A stretch of DNA of 60,939 bases, taken from Prevotellaceae bacterium. Lineage in GTDB: Bacteria > Bacteroidota > Bacteroidia > Bacteroidales > Bacteroidaceae. Shown here one piece after another: positions 1 to 6,847 of the stretch (its first letter is position 1; each line of letters opens with the position of its first letter). The translations under genes and the position numbers were made by a program. The DNA lies in assembly GCA_028723525.1 (NCBI GenBank), contig JAQYET010000041.1, positions 1 to 60,939 of the forward strand. The letters are read 5' to 3'. Below the pieces are notes generated by a model, which saw nothing but the letters and a program-made list of their open reading frames with translations, was not told the origin of the DNA and did no database searches.

Positions 1-33
1 TCCGGAGATGTCCGGGGAGTTCTCTCTTTTTTT

Positions 34-85
34 GATTGGGCTATCAGGCTAATCGGGCTAATCAGTCAAATCGGTCCAATCAGTA
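34..85. repeat. Degenerate 9-bp tandem repeat (GATTAGCCC type)
   Basis: About five head-to-tail copies of a 9-bp unit that on the minus strand reads roughly GATTAGCCC or GATTAGCCT. It lies at the 3' end of the truncated TonB-receptor gene and overlaps its stop. The same unit recurs on the plus strand at 8518-8575. No function is evident. Confidence 0.6.
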
Positions 86-1235
86 TATTGTTTGTGTAAC
101 AATAAATGTTAATTTGAAAGTATTTATATGTCTTAGTTCCCAAAAAATGATTCTGCACGGTCAGACTGTTGCTGTTGTTCACATTCCCTTCTAGAACATC
201 GGAAATGTCTTTTCTCCTCGTGTAAGTCCATTGAATGCCATATAACATGTCCCCTCCCCAAGGTCCTTTACTTCCCAATTCCAATTTGGAGTCGTAAAGA
301 AAGGATTTGTTCTCGCTGTCCATGTTGAAATAATTGTCATTGTCAAGGAAAAGTGACTGATGCCCTTTATTCAATGAATGATAGAGATAGTTCTGGAAGT
401 TTATGTTTATTCCTGCTATTTTCCCAATATAATAAAAAGTTCCGTTTACTCCATGATTTTCCGATTTGTTTTTTGAAGAATGAGAACCTATCTCTACATT
501 GTCCTTTCTGTATGTATTGTCATAGTAAGACGTCTGTCTTGGACTCATGGAGTCACTCATATAAAATCCCAAAGATTGCATATCGTTAATATCGTAGTTT
601 AAACCTGTGTCAAACGAGTATCTCAAATTATTCTGTCTGGATTTTCCTGTAACATTGTAAGATAACTCCCCCTCCGGTCCGGACACTGTATATTCTATAT
701 CTGTCTCAGGGTCAAACTTGGGGTTTGCCACTCTTAGGAGAGTGATCAAGGATAGTCTTTTCTTTGAGTAATTTGTGCGTAAAGTATAGTATTGGGATAG
801 TCTTTGACGTTGATAAATCTCAGATTCAAAGGTTATTCCAAGATGATCTTTATACCATCGTTTTACCGTCAGTTCAATGACAGCTTTCGTTCCTATGGGA
901 TAGGTCACTCCCGGGTCTGTGATGATTTTGACAGACTCTATTTGCGAAGCATCTATATTCTGTATTTCGGAAGGATCTCTCACTTCTCTTCGGTTGATGA
1001 ATATAATGGCTTGTCCACGTCCTCTAACGGAAAACGAGCCATTATCACCAGACAACAAAGGGAGTCTTTTAAGGACATCATTTGCAGAAGAGAGTTTTGC
1101 AAGAGAAGTACCTGCCACGGCTGCCAAATAATTGCCTTTGTCGAATTTTAAAGGAGAGCGACGCGCAGATATTGTAACTTCATCAAGAGTCATTTGGGTT
1201 TCTTCAAGATGTATCTCCCTTATATCGTAATACAC
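66..1235 (-). pseudogene. Truncated TonB-dependent receptor-like outer-membrane protein
   Basis: 389 codons remain of what would normally be a 700-900 residue outer-membrane receptor. Residues 15-125 look like a TonB plug domain (LDEVTISARR, then SVRGRGQAIIFINRREV and a segment ending IGTKAVIELTV), and the rest is alternating beta-barrel sequence rich in aromatic residues and Asn. There is no signal peptide and no carboxypeptidase-regulatory-like N-terminal domain. The frame opens on a GTG right after a stop codon, and the barrel ends early in a non-barrel tail (NIYCYTNNILIGPI). Both ends are therefore missing and the gene is most likely dead. The overlapping frame at the 5' end starts ATGAACAATTTATTTAG but stops after 15 codons, which suggests a frameshift or deletion. 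Family assignment is good; the ligand is unknown. Confidence 0.7.
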
Positions 1236-1266
1236 TAAATAAATTGTTCATTTTCGGTTCTTTTGC

Positions 1267-1297
1267 GGGGATAGCCGGTTAGAGCCATCCCCTTTTT
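1267..1297 (+). terminator. GC-rich hairpin with T-run
   Basis: GGGGATAGCC pairs imperfectly with GCCATCCCC across a short loop and is followed on the plus strand by TTTTT. Both neighbouring genes are on the minus strand, so its use is uncertain; it sits in the 91 bases between the receptor remnant and aminopeptidase P. Confidence 0.35.
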
Positions 1298-1326
1298 GTT
1301 GCAAATATAAATTTCAAATTTTTCGG

Positions 1327-3138
1327 TTAAAGCGGTTGTGTTGCTTCGCGTAGCCATTCGAGGTCGCCGCCGTCGAGGTGTGGAGAAAGTACTGTGAACA
1401 CCGTGGCATGGTAGTTGTTGAGCCATTCTTTTTCCTTGTCGGTAAGCATAGTTACGTCAATCGGAGCAGTGTCTATGGGACATAGTGTGAGAGTTTCGAA
1501 ACGCAGGAAGTTGCCGAAAGGTGTGGCTTTATATGGAGCGGCAATCATAAGATTTTCTATACGCACCCCGAAACGCCCCTCAAGATATATACCCGGTTCG
1601 TTGGTAACGGTCATCCCGGCATGAAATCCTGCCGGGCGATATTCCATTCTTATCTGTTGCGGTCCTTCATGTACGCAGAGATAAGAACCCACGCCGTGCC
1701 CGGTTCCGTGCAGGAAGTTCAGACCCTCTGCCCACATATCCTTTCTTGCCAGCACATCAAGTTGCGTTCCGCTTGCGCCATCGGGGAAGCACAGCATCGC
1801 AAGTTGAATGTGCCCTTTCAGCACAAGTGTATAGATATGTCGTTGTTCTTCGCCGACGGTGCCGAGTGCCACGGTGCGTGTGATGTCTGTCGTACCGTCT
1901 TGATATTGCGCTCCGCTGTCTATCAGCAGCAGTCCTTCGGCTTTCAATGGCGAGTCGGTGGCTTCCGTCGCTTCATAGTGCACTATCGCGCCATGTGCTT
2001 CATAGCCTGCGATTGTGTCGAACGAGATGCCACGGAACAGAGGCTGCTCTGCACGCAGCGATGTCAGGCGTTCCGAGACGCTCCTTTCCGTCTGTCCGCC
2101 ATTCTTGACAGCAGGCTTCAGCCAGTGCAGGAACTTCACCATTGCCACTCCGTCTCTTATCATCGCCTGCCTGAAACCCTCTATCTCTGCCTCGTTCTTT
2201 ATCGCTTTCAGATAAGGGATTGGCGATGCACGGCGCACTATGTCCCGCTCCACCTTACTATATAATGTATGGTTTACTTCGTCGGGCGAAATCAGAATGT
2301 TATACTCAAAGTAGTCTTTCAGAGCCTGCCCGGTATTCTCATAGTCATCAACCGTCACCCCCTCTGCGCCAAGATATTCCTCCACGGCATCAGACAATTT
2401 GCGCCTGTCGGTGAACAATGTGGCTTTTTTTGAGTCTATCAGCAGGTAGGCAACGAACACAGGATTGCAATGCACGTCGTTCCCGCGCAGGTTAAGAGTC
2501 CATGCGATGTCGTCGAGAGCCGCCACAAGCATACCGTCGGCATGTTCCCGGCGCAGCGCGGCGCGTATCTCCGTAATCTTGTCACGAGCAGACTTCCCCG
2601 CATACTTCATAGGATGGATTTCTATCGGAGCTGTCGGCAGCGGCGGACGGTCGGTCCATATCGTGCGCAGCGGGTCGATGTTGGTGCGCAGTGTCAGCCC
2701 GCCCTCTTTGCGAAGGTCGGCTTTCAGTTGCTCTACAGTTGTCTCTGAGGCTATCGAGCCGTCTATGGCCACTTCGGTTGAGCGTTGAGCGTTGAGCGTT
2801 CTTTCTTCGCTTCGCCTCGAAAGCATTTCTCCAATCCACTCTGTTATTGTCGGCGTACCGGCAATTCGCTCTTTCATGAGCACAAATTCCGTGCCCTTGA
2901 GCTGCTCTGCCGCAGCAATGAAATATCGGCTGTCGGTCCATAATGCGGCCGCATCCATCGTCACCACCGCCGTACCTGCCGAACCGTGGAAGCCCGTTAT
3001 CCATTCGCGACCTTTCCAGTGGTCGGCAACATACTCACTGTTGTGCGGGTCGGTGCTTGGGAATATGAAAGCTCCGATGCCCTCACGCCGCATCAGTTCG
3101 CGCAGCGCACTTATCTTCTCGTTTATGGTCTGTTCCAT
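1327..3138 (-). CDS. pepP: Xaa-Pro aminopeptidase (aminopeptidase P, M24B family)
   Basis: Cytosolic dimetal peptidase predicted to remove the N-terminal residue when proline is second. At 603 residues it is the long three-domain form: two creatinase-like N-terminal domains (about 1-310) and a C-terminal pita-bread domain. Metal ligands are visible in order: D407 and D418 in IDSGAQYQDGTTDIT, H481 in HGTGHGVGSYL, E514 in TNEPGIYLEGR and E528 in FGVRIEN. Residues about 105-121 (SRRSEERTLNAQRSTE) are encoded by a repeat that also occurs at 35477-35531, so they look like an in-frame insertion in the linker before the second domain. The ATG at 3136-3138 sits just inside a palindromic promoter-like site at 3158-3173. 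It is probably transcribed alone. Family call is secure. Confidence 0.95.
   Translation of the reverse strand: MEQTINEKISALRELMRREGIGAFIFPSTDPHNSEYVADHWKGREWITGFHGSAGTAVVTMDAAALWTDSRYFIAAAEQLKGTEFVLMKERIAGTPTITEWIGEMLSRRSEERTLNAQRSTEVAIDGSIASETTVEQLKADLRKEGGLTLRTNIDPLRTIWTDRPPLPTAPIEIHPMKYAGKSARDKITEIRAALRREHADGMLVAALDDIAWTLNLRGNDVHCNPVFVAYLLIDSKKATLFTDRRKLSDAVEEYLGAEGVTVDDYENTGQALKDYFEYNILISPDEVNHTLYSKVERDIVRRASPIPYLKAIKNEAEIEGFRQAMIRDGVAMVKFLHWLKPAVKNGGQTERSVSERLTSLRAEQPLFRGISFDTIAGYEAHGAIVHYEATEATDSPLKAEGLLLIDSGAQYQDGTTDITRTVALGTVGEEQRHIYTLVLKGHIQLAMLCFPDGASGTQLDVLARKDMWAEGLNFLHGTGHGVGSYLCVHEGPQQIRMEYRPAGFHAGMTVTNEPGIYLEGRFGVRIENLMIAAPYKATPFGNFLRFETLTLCPIDTAPIDVTMLTDKEKEWLNNYHATVFTVLSPHLDGGDLEWLREATQPL
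2777..2824. repeat. GTTGAGC/GAAGCGAAG repeat inside pepP
   Basis: Three and a half copies of the 7-bp unit TTGAGCG followed by a 24-base block (2796-2819) whose complement is repeated without mismatch at 35482-35505. Within pepP it adds about 16 codons without breaking the frame. This resembles palindromic repeats that have inserted into coding sequence in other bacteria. Confidence 0.75.
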
Positions 3139-3157
3139 GATATATGTTTGTTAGTAA

Positions 3158-3173
3158 TACGTTTGCAAACGTA
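3158..3173. promoter_or_regulatory. 16-bp palindrome carrying -7 boxes on both strands
   Basis: TACGTTTGCAAACGTA is a perfect palindrome, so the Bacteroidetes -7 consensus TAnnTTTG is present on each strand. It lies 20 bases upstream of the pepP start on the minus strand and could serve as its -7 element or as an operator for a dimeric regulator. No convincing -33 TTTG was found at the usual spacing. Confidence 0.45.
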
Positions 3174-3308
3174 CGAAATAATTTTTAATAAATCAAATAT
3201 CCCGCCATTTTTATCATTATTGCCACTCTCTCCATAAAATATTTTGTGTTGCAGAAGATTAGATTTCACTTTTCAGCGTAAAAATGTGCGTATTACAAAT
3301 CTTCTTCT

Positions 3309-3316
3309 TACCTTTG
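3309..3316 (+). promoter_or_regulatory. -7 box of the nucleoside-gate gene
   Basis: TAccTTTG, matching the Bacteroidetes -7 consensus TAnnTTTG, followed by GCGCC. It is 33 bases before the ATG at 3350, which puts the transcription start near 3323 and gives a leader of about 27 bases. Confidence 0.5.
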
Positions 3317-3349
3317 CGCCAGAATAAAAACACCGGTAAAATACTTTAA

Positions 3350-4513
3350 ATGAAAACTACTGCAAAAAAGATTGGTCGTTTCATTCCCCCGGGCTTGGTA
3401 TGCCTTGCCATAGTGGTGGGAATATTCTGCTATATCGGTTCGATAATGGGCGTTTCGCAGATGATGAACACTATCATGAAGACCGCCCACGACCTGTTGC
3501 TCAACACCTGCTTCTACCTCATGGCGATATGCGTGCTTACAGGTGCGGTGGGCAAGATATTCATGGAGTTTGGCGTCGTTGCGATGTTGGAGAAACTGCT
3601 CCGCCCGATGATGCGCCCGCTATTCAATCTGCCGGGAGTTGCCTCGCTGGGCGCGGTGATGACCTTTCTCTCCGACAACCCTGCTATCATCACACTCTCG
3701 CGCGACAAGCGATTTAGCGGCTATTTCAAGAAATACCAGTTCATTTCGCTCACCAATTTCGGCACAGCATTCGGCATGGGACTCATCGTGGTGATATTCA
3801 TGGTTGGGCAGGGCTATGGCGTGGAGCCGTTCATCGGGCTTTTCGGAGCCTTCATCGGTTGTATCGTATCGACGCGCCTGATGCAGCATTTCGTGCTGAA
3901 AGAATATCCGAAATACGCCGAGGAGAATGCCGACGCTGCCACGGGAGAAGTGGCTCAGGACACGATAGTGAAGACCGTGGAGCACGAACAGCCCACTTCG
4001 CTTTTTGTGCGCATACTCAACTCGCTGCTCGATGGCGGTCGCTCGGGTGTTGACATCGGTCTTGCAATCATCCCCGGTGTGCTTATCATTTCCACGATAG
4101 TGATGATTCTGACGTTCGGTCCGAGTGCCGACGGCACATACACCGGGGCAGCATACGAGGGAACACAGACCCTGCCGATGCTTGCAGGAAAGATTGACGT
4201 GGTGTTCAATGTGCTCTTTGGGTTCACCGACCCGCACCAGATTGCCTTTCCTATTACTGCCCTCGGAGCTGTGGGAGCGGCTCTCAGCCTTATTCCCAAC
4301 TTCGCTGCTCAGGGCTGGATAGACGGTAATGCTGTTGCCGTATGCACCGCAATCGGTATGTGCTGGAGCGGTTTTCTCAGCACCCACACCGCAATGCTCG
4401 ACTCGCTGGGCTACCGCGAACTCACGTCGAAAGCCATCATCTCGCACACCATAGGAGGCTTGGCTGCCGCCGTATGCGCCCACTGGGTCTATGTGATTTC
4501 CACTCTCATATAG
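3350..4513 (+). CDS. Nucleoside-recognition (Gate) domain membrane protein
   Basis: 387-residue integral membrane protein with about eight hydrophobic segments (for example 15-35, 50-70, 135-155, 230-255 and 345-385). Two Gate/nucleoside-recognition-like halves are visible: the first carries MTFLSDNPAIITLSRDKRF at about 104-122, the second contains DPHQIAFPITALGAVGAAL. This is the pattern of the YjiH/nucleoside-recognition family, whose members are thought to be transporters, but the substrate is unknown and the name rests on homology only. A short charged loop (about residues 188-215, rich in Glu, Asp and Ala) separates the halves. It has its own promoter-like element and ends at a hairpin at 4560-4596, so it is probably monocistronic. 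Confidence 0.8.
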   Translation: MKTTAKKIGRFIPPGLVCLAIVVGIFCYIGSIMGVSQMMNTIMKTAHDLLLNTCFYLMAICVLTGAVGKIFMEFGVVAMLEKLLRPMMRPLFNLPGVASLGAVMTFLSDNPAIITLSRDKRFSGYFKKYQFISLTNFGTAFGMGLIVVIFMVGQGYGVEPFIGLFGAFIGCIVSTRLMQHFVLKEYPKYAEENADAATGEVAQDTIVKTVEHEQPTSLFVRILNSLLDGGRSGVDIGLAIIPGVLIISTIVMILTFGPSADGTYTGAAYEGTQTLPMLAGKIDVVFNVLFGFTDPHQIAFPITALGAVGAALSLIPNFAAQGWIDGNAVAVCTAIGMCWSGFLSTHTAMLDSLGYRELTSKAIISHTIGGLAAAVCAHWVYVISTLI

Positions 4514-4559
4514 TATAAGACATCGAGGCTACATCCCCATTGATGTTTCCTATAACTCC

Positions 4560-4596
4560 AATCGGTCATCATGCAATCGTGGTATGATGACCGATT
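4560..4596 (+). terminator. Hairpin of the AATCGGTCAT family
   Basis: AATCGGTCATCAT (4560-4572) pairs with ATGATGACCGATT (4584-4596), a 13-bp perfect stem with an 11-base loop, 46 bases after the gate-protein stop. The arm shares the AATCGGTCAT core of the dispersed inverted repeat also seen at 12929-13125, 31051-31099 and 31895-31980. Confidence 0.6.
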
Positions 4597-4673
4597 TGTA
4601 TTTAAATGGCAATAGAAACCAACAAAAAAACTGCGAAAATCTTGCAGGAACAAGATAATATTGCCATATTTGC

Positions 4674-4736
4674 AACAATCAATATATTAGTTGTTAAATG
4701 GAAAAATCAAATATAACAACCAATATTGTAGTTGTT
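4674..4736. promoter_or_regulatory. Two tandem operator-like palindromes upstream of the HTH gene
   Basis: Site 1 (4674-4695) and site 2 (4715-4736) are each 22 bp, are identical at 19 of 22 positions, and are exactly 41 bp apart, about four helical turns. Each has the form AACAA-N12-TTGTT; in site 2 the arms extend to AACAAC and GTTGTT. Site 2 ends four bases before the ATG at 4741. Placement and symmetry fit autoregulation by the HipB-like protein encoded just downstream. Confidence 0.65.
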
Positions 4737-4740
4737 ACGT

Positions 4741-5055
4741 ATGTATATATTTGAACCTATATCAACAGAAGATATTCTCAGGAGGCTGTCGGAAAATTGT
4801 AGGTCAAGGCGGTTGGAAAAGAATATGTCTCAGAAGTCGCTTTCCGAAACGAGCGGTGTTCCACTGTCAACGATACAGAGGTTTGAGCATACCGGTGAGA
4901 TTTCGCTTGCCGGCTTCGTAAAGGTGGCGCGCGCACTTGGCTATGCCGAAGACATGATGCAACTCATCGGCAAACCGAAATATTCAAGTCTTGATGAGAT
5001 GGTGAGAATTAACAAGAATAAAAGTAGGGTGAGGGGAACAGATGAGAGAAGTTAA
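4741..5055 (+). CDS. HipB-like XRE-family helix-turn-helix regulator
   Basis: About 104 residues from the ATG at 4741; a TTG three codons upstream is also in frame but lies inside operator-like site 2. A Cro/C1-type HTH spans about residues 20-75: MSQKSLSETSGVPLSTIQRF gives the turn and recognition helix, followed by GEISLAGFVKVARALGYAED. The tail (IGKPKYSSLDEMVRINK) is typical of the HTH proteins encoded next to HipA-type kinases in Bacteroidetes. Here the expected toxin is absent: the next frame overlaps by 14 bases but stops after 16 codons. The two palindromes upstream suggest it represses itself. It may be an orphan antitoxin that now acts on other loci. Confidence 0.8.
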   Translation: MYIFEPISTEDILRRLSENCRSRRLEKNMSQKSLSETSGVPLSTIQRFEHTGEISLAGFVKVARALGYAEDMMQLIGKPKYSSLDEMVRINKNKSRVRGTDERS

Positions 5056-5174
5056 ATCGCTGAAAGTAATTGTCGCGAAAACGCTGCTCTGAAATTATCG
5101 ATGAGGTGAAACCGATTGGACAACGGCTTGTTGAAAGACTTGAAAAAGGTGATTTATTCAAGGAGAATATCTAA
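5042..5174 (+). pseudogene. Decayed partner gene of the HTH regulator
   Basis: An ATG at 5042 overlaps the end of the HTH gene, the coupling expected for a two-gene toxin-antitoxin operon, and encodes MREVKSLKVIVAKTLL before a stop at 5090-5092. In another frame the following bases encode SEIIDEVKPIGQRLVERLEK and end at TAA 5172-5174. A single frameshift would join the two into about 44 residues, still far short of a HipA (over 400 aa). I read it as the fused ends of a gene with a large internal deletion; the original family cannot be identified with confidence. Confidence 0.5.
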
Positions 5175-5225
5175 TCTTTAAGCAGTATCTTAATCTCTTG
5201 TTGGGAAAGACATCGGCTCGCACTG

Positions 5226-5299
5226 TGGAGCATACAGGACTCGAACCTGCCACCTTTTGACTGCCAGTCAAACGCTCTAGCCTGATGAGCTAATGCCCC
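5226..5299 (-). tRNA. tRNA-Ala (anticodon GGC)
   Basis: 74-nt cloverleaf read on the minus strand. Acceptor GGGGCAT pairs with ATGCTCC and includes the G3-U70 wobble that identifies alanine tRNAs; discriminator base A. The D arm starts TAGCTCATCAGG, the anticodon stem TTTGA/TCAAA encloses CTGGCAG (anticodon GGC, reading GCC and GCU), and the T loop is GTTCGAGTC. No CCA is encoded. It lies between the HTH remnant and the greA promoter, on the opposite strand to both. Confidence 0.93.
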
Positions 5300-5372
5300 A
5301 TGAGAATTTCTGCCTGCAAATATAAGCATTTATAACGATACAGACAAGGAAAAGATTAAAAAAAGGAAAAAA

Positions 5373-5404
5373 TTTGCTTGTTATGAAATAAAGTACTATC
5401 TTTG
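5373..5404 (+). promoter_or_regulatory. greA promoter (TTTG-N20-TAtcTTTG)
   Basis: TTTG at 5373-5376 and TATCTTTG at 5397-5404 are separated by 20 bases, a full match to the Bacteroidetes sigma-ABfr consensus. Transcription should start near 5411, leaving a leader of about 230 bases before greA. Confidence 0.7.
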
Positions 5405-5420
5405 CGGCGAAGAATACAAA

Positions 5421-5525
5421 ATGACAAAGCAAGTGCCGACAGGGAGCAAGGAGTTTGCTAACCCCATCGCAGCACAGTTTGCAGAGAAGAGCAGTCAGAT
5501 TTTGATAATATACGTTCCGGTGTAG
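5421..5525 (+). CDS. Possible 34-residue leader peptide of greA
   Basis: ATG at 5421, about ten bases after the predicted transcription start, opens a 34-codon frame (begins MTKQVPTGSKEFANPIAAQF) whose TAG at 5523-5525 lies in the left arm of the terminator-like hairpin at 5515-5552. The peptide matches nothing I recognise. The position is that of an attenuator leader ORF, but with no Shine-Dalgarno sequence visible it may be chance. Confidence 0.3.
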   Translation: MTKQVPTGSKEFANPIAAQFAEKSSQILIIYVPV

Positions 5526-5552
5526 TGATGAGCATGCCGGAATACTTTTTTT
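5515..5552 (+). terminator. Terminator-like hairpin within the greA leader
   Basis: TTCCGGTGT (5515-5523) pairs with ATGCCGGAA (5534-5542), nine pairs including two G-U, followed by TAC and seven T. It lies about 105 bases after the predicted start and 90 bases before greA, with no complete gene in between other than the small ORF. It therefore could act as an attenuator or generate a short leader RNA. Confidence 0.6.
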
Positions 5553-5642
5553 GTTATTCCCATAACGGCTTGGAGGCAGGCAGGAACGGGAGGCGAGGAA
5601 ACACAGAATAAGAATAAAACAAACAATATAAAGGAAAAAATT

Positions 5643-6107
5643 ATGGCATATATGTCACAAGAAGGCTACGACAATCTCGTGGCCGAACTGCAAAGGCTCG
5701 AAGCCGTGGAGAGACCAAAGGCTTCTGCAGCAATAGCCGAGGCGCGCGACAAGGGCGACCTCAGTGAGAACTCCGAGTATGATGCGGCAAAGGAGGTGCA
5801 GGCAAAACTCGAAAGTAAGATAAACCAAATGAAACGCCAACTGGCAGAGGCAAAAATCGTCGATACCTCAAGACTGAGCGCAGACGCTGTGCAGATAATG
5901 TCGAAAGTGGAAATGACGAACATGGCAAACATGGCAAAGATGACCTACACAATAGTCAGTGAGAGCGAGGCTAACCTGCGCGAGGGCAAGATTTCAATCA
6001 CTACGCCGATAGCACAGGGGCTGCTCAACCATAAGGTTGGCGACGAAGTGGAGGTGGCAATACCAAGCGGAAAGATAAAACTGCGCATCGACAACATCTC
6101 CATTTAG
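5643..6107 (+). CDS. greA: Transcription elongation factor GreA
   Basis: 154 residues, the normal GreA length. The N-terminal antiparallel coiled coil (about 1-75) ends in a tip with GDLSENSEYDAAKE, where D39 and E42 correspond to the acidic residues that coordinate the second magnesium ion during transcript cleavage. The C-terminal FKBP-like domain (about 80-154) ends KVGDEVEVAIPSGKIKLRI. The protein enters the RNA polymerase secondary channel and rescues backtracked complexes. The start is preceded by AAAGGA. It sits behind a long leader with a hairpin and is followed 108 bases later by a HIT-family gene on the same strand, probably cotranscribed. Secure call. Confidence 0.96.
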   Translation: MAYMSQEGYDNLVAELQRLEAVERPKASAAIAEARDKGDLSENSEYDAAKEVQAKLESKINQMKRQLAEAKIVDTSRLSADAVQIMSKVEMTNMANMAKMTYTIVSESEANLREGKISITTPIAQGLLNHKVGDEVEVAIPSGKIKLRIDNISI

Positions 6108-6215
6108 CCCTCGTGCGCGCGCGTGTGTATATATCGTGTATATATATAATGTAAGCGTAAGTGGGCGTATTACAGGTTTGGATTTGTGTAAAACGCATAA
6201 CGTTAAAATTGAGAA

Positions 6216-6614
6216 ATGTCTATATTCAGTAAGATTGCAGCGGGCGAAATACCGTCGTATATGTGTGCCGAAAGCGAGAAATTCTATGCTTTCCTCGACA
6301 TCAGTCCGCTGGCAAAGGGGCACACTTTGGTGATACCACGCAAGGAGGTTGACTACATTTTCGACCTTGCCGACGACGACCTTGCCGAGTTGCAGGTGTT
6401 CGCAAAGCATGTTGCGGTGGCTCTCAAGGCTGCTTTCCCGTGCCGTAAGGTGGCGCAGGTGGTGCTCGGACTTGAAGTCCCCCACGCCCATATCCACCTC
6501 ATCCCGATGCAGAGCGAGGCAGACGTTGACTTCCGCAAGGAGAAACTGTCGCTCTCAGAGGAAGAGTTCCGGGAGATTGCAGCAAAGATTAGGGAGGAGT
6601 TCGCCAAACTTTGA
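6216..6614 (+). CDS. HIT-family nucleotide hydrolase/transferase
   Basis: 132-residue cytosolic protein of the histidine-triad superfamily. The catalytic triad motif is VPHAHIHLIP at about residues 88-97, and the N-terminal FSKIAAGEIPSYM and PLAKGHTLVIPRKEV are typical of the Hint/HinT-like branch, which acts on purine nucleoside phosphoramidates and similar substrates. The exact substrate cannot be inferred. It follows greA and ends at a strong terminator at 6638-6669. Confidence 0.9.
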   Translation: MSIFSKIAAGEIPSYMCAESEKFYAFLDISPLAKGHTLVIPRKEVDYIFDLADDDLAELQVFAKHVAVALKAAFPCRKVAQVVLGLEVPHAHIHLIPMQSEADVDFRKEKLSLSEEEFREIAAKIREEFAKL

Positions 6615-6637
6615 AACAATTCAAGACATCACATCAG

Positions 6638-6676
6638 ATAGGGGTGTGCCGTAAAAGGCATGCCCCTATTTGTTTT
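6638..6676 (+). terminator. Intrinsic terminator after the HIT gene
   Basis: ATAGGGGTGTGCC (6638-6650) pairs with GGCATGCCCCTAT (6657-6669) with two G-U pairs and a six-base loop, followed by TTGTTTT. It closes the greA-HIT transcript. Confidence 0.8.
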
Positions 6677-6847
6677 CGTACCGGCATTTCTCGCTTATGA
6701 CATAATCGCAGAAAGAACCGGACTTTGCAACCAAGTTGCAGATTTTTATTCGTACCTTTGCCGGAGAAACAGACAAAACAGGCGCAATAATACGCTTTAG
6801 TATCACAACTTTCTCTGTATGAGGGAATAAAGAAAGGAACAGAATAT

